From NCBI GenBank assembly GCA_963752755.1, contig CAVVZJ010000001.1:2418001-2482000 (forward strand): DNA of 64,000 nucleotides. The letters run 5' to 3'. The translations under genes and the position numbers were made by a program. Source of the stretch: CAVVZJ01 sp963752755 (GTDB taxonomy: Bacteria > Planctomycetota > Planctomycetia > Isosphaerales > Isosphaeraceae). Positions 1 through 8,744 of the stretch are shown in pieces; position 1 is the stretch's first letter; the number at the start of each line of letters is the position of its first letter. A model generated the notes under the pieces. It ran no database searches and was not told the origin of the DNA. It saw nothing but the letters and a program-made list of their open reading frames with translations.

Positions 1-126
1 TCGTTTTTCGGGATTTCGTCTCGCGACGCTCGGCGTCGGGATGAGAGCGGTTTCCTCGCGACTCTCGTGGTTCGGATGTTGAGCGGCCAACGGGGCCGCA
101 CGCCATTGCGGGGGGAACGACAGGCT

Positions 127-522
<396 letters not shown>

Positions 523-767
523 GGTCGCTGCCTTAGATACCGATCCCGTCCGAGCGCCGCTACAGGTGAACATCGACCGCTGCGTCGTCAGACGAAACAT
601 ACCCGGGGGGTGTACCGACCACTGCCCAAGTCAATGATTCGCACGGCACACTCCGAGCCATCGAACACTATGGCGGGCTCAGTCCACGAACACAAGCAGA
701 AACTTGACAAATCTCAGACGGAATGAAACTCGCTTGCTCGTGACGCCCCGGGCCCGGCGCCCGGCGA

Positions 768-1643
768 TCAGCCGCCGGACGAACGGGCCTGAGCCATGGG
801 GCCGCGGGGAACCGGCGTCAGGATCTTCAGTGGGAACGTCCGGCTTGGCAGGCTCAGGGCGCCCTCGTTGTCATTGGCCTGCACGAGCAACGTGTTGCGG
901 CCGGCCGGCAGGGGGTGATCGACGGCGATGGTGTACTGACCGCTCGGGCTGACCGCCGCCGAGCCGTAGGACTGGCCGTTGGTGTCGTAGAGCGTCACGG
1001 TCGTGCCCGCGTCGTAGGAGCCGATCAGGTGAGGCTGACGGACGACCGTGGCCCAGTCGTTCTTCGGGTCGGAGTCGTCGGCCGGAGCCAGCCGGGGGAC
1101 GGTCGGGGCCCGCAAGGGGCGGCCGACGCCAAGGGCCGTTTGGAGGACCGTGGCATAGTCATTGGCCACCAGCGAGGTCGGTTTGTCGCCGGCGCTGATG
1201 TCGAGCTGCGTGAGCGTGGTGAGGCTCGATTGCAGGCTCGCCGCGATTTTGGGCTCCGTGCCCGCCTTCAGCAGCACCTCGCCGAAGATCGCGTTGAGCC
1301 TGGCGGCGTCGGTGGCCCGGACCGACCCTTCGGAGATCAGGCTACGGAGTTCCTTGTTGAACGCTTCGAGCAGGGCCGATGGCGGCTGGTGGAGCTTGCC
1401 CTTGAGCGCTGTCAGATCGGACTGGATCTGCGTGACCAGGTCCAGCGGTAGCGGCCGGTTCCGGTCGAGTGCCTGGAGGAAGTACGGCAATCGCTCGATC
1501 CGGGTCAGCTTCTGCTGGTTCGTCGCGAGGCTGACCCCTTGTGGGAGTTTGGGCACCGTCGGCGTGAAGAGCGTGGTCATCACCTGACGCGCTTCCAGGT
1601 CGTCGATCGAGGGCCGGAAACCGGTACGGCGGCGGCGATCCAT
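768..1643 (-). CDS. Secreted protein with LEPR-XLL-like N-terminus and C-terminal Ig-like domain
   Basis: A 291-residue protein that starts with an Arg-rich stretch followed by 'DLEARQVMT' near residues 15-23. Extracellular planctomycete proteins often carry this motif in place of a classical signal peptide. The middle (about 40-175) is predicted helical and matches no family I recognise. The last third (GSYDAGTTVTLYD...GRNTLLVQANDNEG) resembles a bacterial Ig-like beta-sandwich repeat. The ATG at 1643 has a good GGAGG upstream. A second protein with the same N-terminal motif lies at 10806-11768. Export and an adhesive or structural role are inferred; no enzymatic motif is visible. Confidence 0.75.
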   Translation of the reverse strand: MDRRRRTGFRPSIDDLEARQVMTTLFTPTVPKLPQGVSLATNQQKLTRIERLPYFLQALDRNRPLPLDLVTQIQSDLTALKGKLHQPPSALLEAFNKELRSLISEGSVRATDAARLNAIFGEVLLKAGTEPKIAASLQSSLTTLTQLDISAGDKPTSLVANDYATVLQTALGVGRPLRAPTVPRLAPADDSDPKNDWATVVRQPHLIGSYDAGTTVTLYDTNGQSYGSAAVSPSGQYTIAVDHPLPAGRNTLLVQANDNEGALSLPSRTFPLKILTPVPRGPMAQARSSGG

Positions 1644-1720
1644 CGCGGACCTCCGGGAACGGTTCGAGAGGTGACGGGTGAGGACGCCGGGGTTCCCGGC
1701 TGGACGCGGATGCGCGATCG

Positions 1721-1774
1721 GTTGACCGACCCCAGCAAATGATGGGGAAATGGCGAGGGCCGGGTCGGTCGGTC
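1721..1774. repeat. Inverted repeat between CYTH gene and secreted-protein gene
   Basis: The arms are 1721-1733 (gttgaccgaccc-like) and 1762-1774 (gggtcggtcggtc), separated by about 28 bases. It lies just past the stop of the CYTH gene and about 80 bases before the start of the next gene on the same strand. It could be an attenuator or terminator hairpin, though no U-run follows. Confidence 0.45.
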
Positions 1775-1793
1775 GGCTTCTTACCAGATTCGC

Positions 1794-2378
1794 TCAAGCC
1801 GGGCCAGGGGGATTGCCGGAGTCCGCCTGGCTTTCGAGCCACATCCGCAGATACGACCGTCGCTCCACGTGCTCCAAACCCAGCACCCCGGCCAGCTCCA
1901 GCACGGCCGCTTGCGCCCCTGGCAGGTCTTCCGACCCGACCGCCACGGCCTCCACCTCCGCGAAGTCCCCCAGCCTCTCGGCCCGGTCCAGCACGACCTC
2001 CAGCGTCCGACCGCCACGCTCCAGGCGGAACGGCCGGCGGATCTTTCGGATCGCGGCGACCGGCCGGAACCCAAGCCGTTCGAAGAGCCTCTTGTACTGC
2101 TCCAGCGCCTCGCGGCCCGCTTTCAGGGGAAGCTCGATCTCCTCGCGCGTCTTGGTCGGTCCGCCCAGCTTCGGCCCCTTGTAGGTGACCCGGTTCTCCC
2201 GGCCGATCCGACGGAGCCGCAGCGCCTCGTCGGTCTGCGCAAAGTCGCGGGCCGGATGGGCGAGATAAATGTCTTCCTGATCGACCGTCTCGCCCTCCGC
2301 GGCCCCCAGCGCGCCGAGCTTGCGGGCGATCGCCCCGTGATCCGGCGCGTGGAACTTGATCTCGACCTCGTAACTCAT
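1794..2378 (-). CDS. CYTH domain protein (class IV adenylate cyclase / CyaB-like)
   Basis: A 194-residue CYTH-superfamily protein. The diagnostic ExExK motif is at residues 4-8 (EVEIK). Further charged strands expected of the tunnel fold follow: 'EALRLRRIG', 'RVTYKGPK', 'REEIELPL' and 'RPFRLERGGRTLEVVLDRAE'. Family members bind triphosphates with Mg or Mn; the CyaB/AC2 subgroup makes cAMP from ATP, others are thiamine triphosphatases or tripolyphosphatases. The overall order and length fit the CyaB subgroup best, but activity cannot be assigned from sequence. The start ATG at 2378 gives the canonical MSYEVEIKF beginning. No frame break is seen. Confidence 0.9.
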   Translation of the reverse strand: MSYEVEIKFHAPDHGAIARKLGALGAAEGETVDQEDIYLAHPARDFAQTDEALRLRRIGRENRVTYKGPKLGGPTKTREEIELPLKAGREALEQYKRLFERLGFRPVAAIRKIRRPFRLERGGRTLEVVLDRAERLGDFAEVEAVAVGSEDLPGAQAAVLELAGVLGLEHVERRSYLRMWLESQADSGNPPGPA

Positions 2379-2768
2379 GCGGTCCTCTCCCGGACCCGGA
2401 GATTACGACGACCGCCCGACCGCCGTCAACGGTCGCCGCTCGATTCCCGGGGAGGCTCCTGGGGCGGATTCGGTGGTACCGGGGTGGTAACGTCCGGTCA
2501 GGCCGACGTTGCTCGGACCGAACTGTAAGAGCTTGATTGTGTTGGGACAACTGAAGTCGTCTTCACCGGCCAGGGGAGATCGCCCCTCGCACCGAATCCG
2601 TCCCACGGAGCCGAGCTGGGAATACATCGAGGACCCGATGCGTCGAGATGAGCCGCCAGCGGAGCCAGGAGGTCAAGTCGGCCATCCCGACCGCGACGCC
2701 CGCCGGCGCCCTGGAGCCGGCGTCCTGGCCCGGCCTCTTCTGTACCCGCGCCGCCTCCAGTCCCGCGA

Positions 2769-3060
2769 CAATGTGCTATACTTAACGTTAGCTCTCTGGC
2801 AATCTGGTGGCCATTCTCCCCGTGTTGACCGCCGCACCCGGCACCGGCTCACGGCGACACCGCCGTGCGTCCCCAGCGCCGAACGAACTTCAAAATAGGC
2901 AAGATTACTCGATCAACTCCCGACGTCGCAAGTAGTTGCGATCTGGCAATCGACAGGCGGTGCAGCGTCCCTGGAGCGTCCCGATGTCGTCCCGGGCGCG
3001 TCTCCTGGGCGTCCTCGGTGAATCCCGCGACTTCGAGAGCGGTCAAAAAAAGCGTTCTCC
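2769..3060 (+). repeat. Repeated promoter-leader element, copy A
   Basis: This is one of three related intergenic elements. It begins with an extended -10-like 'tgtgctatact' (2772-2782), then 'tggcaatctggtgg' (2807-2820). A 20-base core at 2880-2899 (cgaacgaacttcaaaatagg) is identical to the core of copy B. A weaker downstream part includes 'ttgcgatc', 'cagcgtccct' and 'gtcaaaaaaagcgt' (3042-3055). It occupies most of the 766-base gap 2379-3144 and points toward the glycosyltransferase start at 3145, so it is probably that operon's promoter and 5' leader. I see no protein-coding sequence in the rest of the gap. Confidence 0.7.
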
Positions 3061-3144
3061 GAAGTCGGTCTCAGCTTGCCTTGCCCGGGAAACCGCGGGC
3101 GGCTACGATCCGCGAGGCCACACCCCGAGGGAAAGGACGCCCCC

Positions 3145-4074
3145 ATGATCGCCACGCCGTCGCCGACCGATCTCGCGAAACCCAACCCGGAACTCTCGGT
3201 CGTGATCGCGTCGGTCAACGGCTGGGCGTTGCTGGAGCCGACCTTACGGGCCCTCGACGCGCAGCCGGAGCGGGATCGGCTGGAAATCCTTGTCGTCGAG
3301 ACCGTCGGCGGGGAGACGCGGGAGCGGCTCCGTCGGCATCAGCCGGCCGTCGTGCTGGTCGAGGTCGCGGAGAAGTCGACGATCCCGAAGCTTCGGTATC
3401 GCGGGATTCAGCAAGCGCGCGGGGAGCTCATCGCGATCCTGGAGGATCACGGCGAGGTCGGGCCGGACTGGGCCGGGCAGGTCCTGAAGGCCCACAGCGA
3501 GGGCGACTGGGGGGCCGTCGGCGGCGCAGTCGAGAACGGTCAAGGAGGACTGGTCAACTGGGCTGCCTTCTTCTGCGAGTACACGACTTACATGAGGCCC
3601 ATCGCCGAGGGGCCTTGCGGCGACTTGCCGGGGAACAACATCGCGTACCGGCGTCCTCACCTGATGAAGCATGCTCGCGTGCTGGACGAAGGGAAGTGGG
3701 AGTCGTGGATCAACGACCGGCTCCGGGCCGACGGCGTACCCTTGCGATCGACGAACCGGATGGTCGTGCGGCACATCAAGACGTTCCGGCTCGGACACTT
3801 CCTGGCGCAGCGGTTTCACTTCGCCCGGTCGTTCGCCGGGATGAGACGGGCCGATCAGTCGGCCGCCCGGCGTCTGATCTACGGCTTCGGCTCGCTGGCC
3901 TTGCCCGCCTTGCTGCTGGCGAGGGTAACGCGTCGTGTGATGGCGAAGCGGAGGCATCTGGGGAAGTTTGCAGCGAGTTTGCCGCTAGTGGCGACATTTC
4001 TGACGATCGGGGCGGTGGGTGAAATGGTGGGCTACCTGTTCGGACCAGGCCGGAGCCTGGAGCGGGTGGAATGA
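3145..4074 (+). CDS. Glycosyltransferase, family 2-like
   Basis: A 309-residue GT-A-fold glycosyltransferase. The N-terminus 'ELSVVIASVNGW' is the usual first strand and nucleotide-sugar loop, and 'ILEDHGEV' (about residues 94-101) is an acidic, DXD-like segment. A 'FFCEYTTYMRP...GNNIAYRR' block follows in the acceptor part. Two hydrophobic stretches at the C-terminus (near 250-270 and 280-300) suggest membrane association. I chose the ATG at 3145 because it follows 'gagggaaagg' with good spacing; the frame is open upstream without similarity. Its stop overlaps the next start (ATGA at 4071-4074), so the two are translationally coupled. The two proteins are clear paralogs. Donor and acceptor are unknown. 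Confidence 0.88.
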   Translation: MIATPSPTDLAKPNPELSVVIASVNGWALLEPTLRALDAQPERDRLEILVVETVGGETRERLRRHQPAVVLVEVAEKSTIPKLRYRGIQQARGELIAILEDHGEVGPDWAGQVLKAHSEGDWGAVGGAVENGQGGLVNWAAFFCEYTTYMRPIAEGPCGDLPGNNIAYRRPHLMKHARVLDEGKWESWINDRLRADGVPLRSTNRMVVRHIKTFRLGHFLAQRFHFARSFAGMRRADQSAARRLIYGFGSLALPALLLARVTRRVMAKRRHLGKFAASLPLVATFLTIGAVGEMVGYLFGPGRSLERVE

Positions 4075-5087
4075 GCCCGTCGCCGGTCCTGAGCGTGGTC
4101 GTGGTGGCGACCGATTCGGCCGGGGCGGTGGCACGTTGTGTGGCGTCGGTCGGCGGGGGCGAGCAGGTCGAGGTGATCGTCGCCGCCGCGGCGGATCGGG
4201 ACAAGCCGGGGCAGGGGGGGTGGCCGTGTGTTCGCCGGGTCGTCGCCGAGGATGGCACAGGGGTGCCCCGGCTCCGTCGGCTCGGCCTGGAGCAAGCCCG
4301 GGCGCCGCTGGTCGCCTTCACCGAGGACTCCTGCCGGCTCTCTCCCGGCTGGGCCGACGCCTGGCTCGCCGCCTTCCGCGACCCGGCGACCCTGGCCGCG
4401 ACGGGGCCCGTCGAGCACGAGGAGGGCGGGTCGGCCGTCGATTGGGGCGTCTTCTTCTGCGAGTATGCCCCTTTCCTCCGCCCGATGGGTCGCTCGCAAC
4501 CCGTCCGACTGGCCGGCAACAACTTCGCCGCCCGTCGGGACTGGTTGATGCGTCGCCTGGACGACGAGGCCGAGGTCCACGAAACCCTGGTCGCCAGCCA
4601 TGTTGCGACGGACGGCGGGCGGATCGCCGCCACGGAGGCGGTGGTCTGGCACGTGAGGCGGTATCAACTGAGCGTCGCTCTCCGGGACCGGCTTCGGTTC
4701 GGCTTCACCTTTGGCCGGCTCCGCGCCGCGACCGAGCCGCCACTGCTCCGGCTCCTGGCGATCCCGGCTGGGCCGGCCATCCTGCTCGTCCAGCTCGTGC
4801 GACTCGGCCTGACCCTCGGCCGCAAGCGTCGCCATTGCCAGCGATTCCTGGCGACCTGGCCCCTGACGGTCGCCTTGCTGGCGTTCTGGAGCGTCGGGGA
4901 GTGGCTGGGCTGGGTCCTCGGTGCCGGCTCGTCTTCCCAAGGGAGCGGGTCGCGTGCTAGATTCGCCTTCCAAACCGGGGTTCAGGCCCCCTTCCCCACC
5001 GAGCATGGATGCAAGGTAATCCTCCAATGCGCATCTTCCTCTCCGCCGGCGAGCCGAGCGGCGACCTCCATGCAGGCAACCTCGTGA
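4071..5087 (+). CDS. Glycosyltransferase, family 2-like (tandem paralog)
   Basis: A glycosyltransferase of up to 338 residues, paralogous to its upstream neighbour: 'FFCEYAPFLRP...GNNFAARRDWLM' aligns with 'FFCEYTTYMRP...GNNIAYRRPHLM', and 'FTEDSCRLSPGW' takes the place of the acidic motif. The C-terminus again has two hydrophobic segments. The last 20 or so residues overlap the start of lpxB by 61 bases and look like non-native sequence, so the true end may lie near 4960 if a base is missing there. Its place between a paralog and lpxB suggests work on lipid A or another envelope glycolipid, but that is inference from position. Confidence 0.83.
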   Translation: MSPSPVLSVVVVATDSAGAVARCVASVGGGEQVEVIVAAAADRDKPGQGGWPCVRRVVAEDGTGVPRLRRLGLEQARAPLVAFTEDSCRLSPGWADAWLAAFRDPATLAATGPVEHEEGGSAVDWGVFFCEYAPFLRPMGRSQPVRLAGNNFAARRDWLMRRLDDEAEVHETLVASHVATDGGRIAATEAVVWHVRRYQLSVALRDRLRFGFTFGRLRAATEPPLLRLLAIPAGPAILLVQLVRLGLTLGRKRRHCQRFLATWPLTVALLAFWSVGEWLGWVLGAGSSSQGSGSRARFAFQTGVQAPFPTEHGCKVILQCASSSPPASRAATSMQATS

Positions 5088-6256
5088 GGGCGTTGCGGCA
5101 ACGGATGCCGGACGCCGAGTTCGTCGGGTTCGGCGGCACGCACCTCGCCCGTGCGGGGGCGAAACGGCTCTACCCGCTGACCGACCTGGCCGTGATGTGG
5201 TTCGGTCAGGTCTTCCGCAACCTCGGCACCTTCGTCAAGCTCGCCCATGACGCCAACCGCTACTTCCGCGACCACCGGCCAGATGCCGTCGTCCTGATCG
5301 ACTACCCCGGTTTCCACTGGGCCCTCGCCAAGCGGGCGAAGCGCCGGGGCATCCCGGTGTTTTACTACGTCCCGCCCCAGCTCTGGGCCTGGGCCGGCTG
5401 GCGGGTCAAGAAGATGCGGCGCTACGTCGATCACGTCCTCTGCAGCCTGCCGTTCGAGCCCGATTGGTATCAGACCCGCGGGGTCGCGCAAGCCGATTAC
5501 GTCGGCCACCCGTTCTTCGATGAGGTCGCCGACCGCCCCCTGGACCGCGACTTCCTCGACGATCAACGGTCCCGCGGCGGCCCGCTCGTTGCGATCCTAC
5601 CCGGTTCGCGGACCTTGGAGATCACCCGCAACTTCCCCGCCATGCTCCGCGCCGCGGCGGAGGTCGCCAGACGACGGCCGGACGCGCGGTTTGCCGTTGC
5701 CTGTCTGCACGAGAAGCACCGCGAGCAGGCCGCCCGCCTGATCGCCGAGTCCGGCTTGAAGCTCGACCGGTTGGAGTTGCACGTTGGCAAGACACCCGAG
5801 CTGATCCGGCTAGCCGATCTGGCCTGGTCCGTCTCCGGCTCGGTAAGTCTGGAGTTGATGGCCGAGGCGTTGCCGACCGTGATCCTTTACACGGTCCGCC
5901 CACTCGACCTCTGGATCGCCCGGCCGTTCATCAAGGCCCGTTACATCACGCTCGTGAACCTGCTCGCCAACGCCGAGCTGATGCCCGAGTTCCTGACGTC
6001 TGGCGACGCGGCGCCCGAACTGGCCTCCTGGGCTCTCCAGTGGCTCGACAACCCCGCCGAGCGAGACCGCACCTCGCGGTCGCTGGCCGACCTGCGGTCC
6101 CGCGTCGCCTTACCCGGCGCGTCCAACCGGGCCGCCGATCGGATCGCCTCCGCACTAGGCGTCCGCCCGACCATCTACCACGGACCACACGACCGCGACG
6201 CTCTCCGCAACGATCGGACTCCTCGCCAGACCGAAGACACCGGCCCGCACGGCTGA
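5027..6256 (+). CDS. lpxB: Lipid-A-disaccharide synthase
   Basis: This 409-residue protein is LpxB, a GT-B glycosyltransferase of family GT19. It joins UDP-2,3-diacylglucosamine and lipid X to make the lipid A disaccharide at the inner face of the cytoplasmic membrane. The start 'MRIFLSAGEPSGDLHAGNLVRAL' is the family signature. 'GFGGTHLARAG', 'QLWAWAGWRVKKMRRYVDHVLCSLPFEP', 'ILPGSRTLEITRNFPAML' and 'SGSVSLELMAEALPTVILY' are further conserved blocks. I placed the start at 5027; an in-frame ATG at 5009 adds only six residues. It supports lipid A synthesis in this planctomycete. The preceding glycosyltransferase gene overlaps its start. Confidence 0.96.
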   Translation: MRIFLSAGEPSGDLHAGNLVRALRQRMPDAEFVGFGGTHLARAGAKRLYPLTDLAVMWFGQVFRNLGTFVKLAHDANRYFRDHRPDAVVLIDYPGFHWALAKRAKRRGIPVFYYVPPQLWAWAGWRVKKMRRYVDHVLCSLPFEPDWYQTRGVAQADYVGHPFFDEVADRPLDRDFLDDQRSRGGPLVAILPGSRTLEITRNFPAMLRAAAEVARRRPDARFAVACLHEKHREQAARLIAESGLKLDRLELHVGKTPELIRLADLAWSVSGSVSLELMAEALPTVILYTVRPLDLWIARPFIKARYITLVNLLANAELMPEFLTSGDAAPELASWALQWLDNPAERDRTSRSLADLRSRVALPGASNRAADRIASALGVRPTIYHGPHDRDALRNDRTPRQTEDTGPHG

Positions 6257-6329
6257 GGCTTCAAGCGCGAGAATTCGCGGCGAGTCTCTATCGGGACGCC
6301 GGACCCAACATAACGCCCATTATCGGACG

Positions 6330-6991
6330 GTGCGTCGTTTTAATATCATGCAATCGCCCACTCAGTGGGAGGAGGCACTCGGTCGATGTGTCCGGGGCGA
6401 CCGGCACCACCACGCCGAAAGGCCGAAGTGGGGGAAGCAGCCGGCCCAAGTCCAAAGTCACGGGAAGCTGAAGTCAACAACGCGACCGCGTGGCAAGCCC
6501 CGACTGGCATGGCTAAGGCTACACTGCTTGAAGTCCAATCCCCAGCGGTTGATCAATGGACCCGCCGCTACGTTGACTCGGAGGCGGCGTGTATCGGGTG
6601 CCGACCCCAAGCGTCCGAGGGTCGGCACGACCGCCCGGTACAGCGATCGGGGAGATGAACCCGGTTCAAGGGATGAGTGGGCAGCCTAAACCAGTCTCGA
6701 TACGTTGCATGGTGTGAAAAGCGAGATCGCCTAACGGGTAAGAGCCCTGTGGAAGGGCGGCCCCATGGCGACGGAGACCTCGTAGTAGTCCGAGTCCGGG
6801 AGAGCCGGACACCTGGCGAAGGGGGTCAGGCGGACCGGAACCTGAGGGTGAGGTGGGCGACATGCCTGCGGCCGAACCCTTCGAGACTTCCGGGCGCCGG
6901 AGAGCCGGGTGCGGTGAAAGTCGCACGCCCGGTTCGGAGGGGGGCGGCAGAGACGGGGCCTCACAGCAACCGCGCTGACCGCCCACCCTAC
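6330..6991 (+). ncRNA. Group II intron lacking a reverse-transcriptase ORF
   Basis: The ribozyme appears nearly complete but encodes no maturase. Domain V is a textbook 34-nt hairpin at 6902-6935 (gagccgggtgcggtgaaag...), with the AGC triad, a GAAA tetraloop and a two-base bulge. Domain VI follows (about 6937-6985) with a likely branch adenosine in 'ctgaccgccc'. The 5' end starts with GTGCG at 6330. The seven upstream bases (tcggacg, 6323-6329) pair perfectly with 'cgtccga' at 6612-6618, as IBS1/EBS1 should. Where the RT gene normally sits (domain IV) there is only a short linker of about 70 bases. The 3' boundary is uncertain by a few bases. It lies 73 bases after lpxB, in no gene. Confidence 0.85.
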
Positions 6992-7046
6992 TTCCTTCCA
7001 GGGCCTGATCGCAGGCTGAGAGTCGTCAAGGGGCCAACGGCAGGAC

Positions 7047-7718
7047 TCAGTTGTCACTGAACGGAGGCGGGAACGGCCGGGAGGAAGGAGAGGCTGGGAT
7101 GTTCAGGACAATCTGACGTATCAGCGTCAGGAGTCCCTCAAGGCGGAGATCGACGCTCGGCTCGGCGAGTAATGCTTGCTTGAGGACGGGGTTCAGACCG
7201 AGAGCGTGGGCGATGAGGTCGGTGAGGGCACCCGGTGAGAGGTCGCGTCGGAGGAGCCTGGACATCTCGGGATCGAGGGTGGAGGCGTCGCGGAAGAGGC
7301 CGATCAGTTCCGAGCGGCGGGGCTCGACGGGTGCGGTCGGCTCGACGTCGTCGAGCAGCTCGACCTCGGCCTGTCGGTAGAGGGTCGGCACGTCAAGCTC
7401 GCGAATGAGGCGGACGCGGCGACGGCCAAGGAGCAGGAAGTTGTAGCGACCGTCGGGCAGGCGCTCGTGCTGAATGATCCTTCCGAGACAACCGACCGAC
7501 TCGAGCGGCGGTTCGCCCGGTGCGGTCCAGTCGGCATCCGGACGGACCTGGATCATCGTGATGAGGCGGTCGCCGGACAGGGCGTCCTGGGTCATCTGGC
7601 GGTAGCGGGGCTCGAAGATGTGCAGGGGCAGGATGACATGGGGAAACAGCACCACGCCCGGCAGCGGGAAGAGCCGAGTGGCGCCGCCGAAGTCGCGGAG
7701 GTCGAGGTCATCATTCAT
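7047..7718 (-). CDS. LON substrate-binding domain protein
   Basis: A 223-residue stand-alone LON N-terminal domain. 'LFPLPGVVLFPHVILPLHIFEPRYRQM' at about residues 15-41 is the signature of the Lon substrate-binding domain; 'GCLGRI' and 'GRYNFLLLGRRRVRL' follow. There is no AAA or Ser-Lys protease part, so this is the short single-domain form found in many bacteria, whose role is unproven. The C-terminus is helical ('RSELIGLF...DLIAHALGL'). I chose the ATG at 7718; the frame is open for 58 more codons upstream without similarity. It is transcribed divergently from nth across a 259-base gap. Confidence 0.9.
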   Translation of the reverse strand: MNDDLDLRDFGGATRLFPLPGVVLFPHVILPLHIFEPRYRQMTQDALSGDRLITMIQVRPDADWTAPGEPPLESVGCLGRIIQHERLPDGRYNFLLLGRRRVRLIRELDVPTLYRQAEVELLDDVEPTAPVEPRRSELIGLFRDASTLDPEMSRLLRRDLSPGALTDLIAHALGLNPVLKQALLAEPSVDLRLEGLLTLIRQIVLNIPASPSSRPFPPPFSDN

Positions 7719-7977
7719 AAGACATTCCCGCACGGCGGGGCTCACGCGTCGAGCATCAGACCCAAGTCCGTGTTCGCGAGGCGATCGAAGCTGGTCGGCC
7801 CAGGCCGAGTCCGCGCGTTCGACTTGGCGGCAGGCGGGCGGAAGCAGTATCCTCGACCACCAATTTCGTGGCCCGAGGGGTGTTGATCGCATTGTAGTTG
7901 CGCCTTACCTTCCGACAACCCCCGGTCCCGCAGACGCTCCGGGACGGTCGCACGACACCCGAACTCAAGGGGCTCGC

Positions 7978-8649
7978 ATGCCCAAGAAGTCCTCCACTAC
8001 GACCTCCAAGGCGGATCCCAAGCGGCAGGCCCGCCGGGTAGCCCGCGCTCTGTCGGAGGTCTTTCCGGAGCCGGAGTGTGCCCTGCACTTCCGCAACCCG
8101 TTCGAGCTGCTGGTCGCCACGATCCTCTCGGCCCAGTGTACCGACAAGAAGGTCAACGAGGTAACTCCGGCCCTCTTCGCCCGCTACCCGGATGCCATGG
8201 CCCTCGCTGACGCCAAGACGGAGGATCTGGAGAAACTGATCCACGCCACCGGCTTCTTCCGGGCCAAGGCGAAGAACCTTCGCGGCATGGCCTCGGCGCT
8301 CGTCGAGCGGCACGGCGGCCTGGTTCCACAGGACGTCGAAGCGCTGACAGCCCTGCCGGGCGTGGGCCGGAAGACGGCGAATGTCGTGCTGGGCACGGCG
8401 TTCGGGATCGCGTCGGGCGTGGTTGTGGATACGCACGTCAAGCGGCTGGCGAGCCGAATGGGACTGACGACCTCGGACGACCCCGAGAAGATCGCCGGTG
8501 AGCTGGAGGCCGCCGTGCCGCGTTGCGACTGGATCGCGTTCGGCCACCGGATGATCCTGCATGGCCGTTCGGTCTGTACGGCTTCGCGGCCGAAGTGCGA
8601 GGATTGCCGTCTGGTGACGTTTTGCCCCAGGGTGGGCGTCGTTCGTTGA
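7978..8649 (+). CDS. nth: Endonuclease III (DNA glycosylase/AP lyase)
   Basis: A 223-residue endonuclease III, which removes oxidised pyrimidines from DNA and cleaves the abasic site. The helix-hairpin-helix 'LPGVGRKTA' contains the catalytic lysine (K132), and 'VDTHVKR' contains the catalytic aspartate (D151). The C-terminal iron-sulphur motif C-x6-C-x2-C-x5-C is complete (CTASRPKCEDCRLVTFC). The length fits the bacterial family, with a slightly extended basic N-terminus. metF follows 95 bases downstream on the same strand. Confidence 0.97.
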   Translation: MPKKSSTTTSKADPKRQARRVARALSEVFPEPECALHFRNPFELLVATILSAQCTDKKVNEVTPALFARYPDAMALADAKTEDLEKLIHATGFFRAKAKNLRGMASALVERHGGLVPQDVEALTALPGVGRKTANVVLGTAFGIASGVVVDTHVKRLASRMGLTTSDDPEKIAGELEAAVPRCDWIAFGHRMILHGRSVCTASRPKCEDCRLVTFCPRVGVVR

Positions 8650-8744
8650 AATCCCTTGCCCCACGCGGCCACATTACGGGAGAATCGGCGTGGGAAGGTG
8701 GGCGGTCCCCGTCGCGACCCGAGCCCCCCAAGACGAGAGCGCCG

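Noticed and set aside
1..126. Short hairpin 'cgacgctcggcgtcg' (24-38) as a terminator of the RRM gene
   Set aside because: The stem is only six base pairs and no U-run follows on the minus strand, so support is too weak.
6365..6986. Several open frames of 70-130 codons in this stretch on both strands
   Set aside because: They lie inside the group II intron RNA, resemble no protein, and are expected by chance at this GC content.
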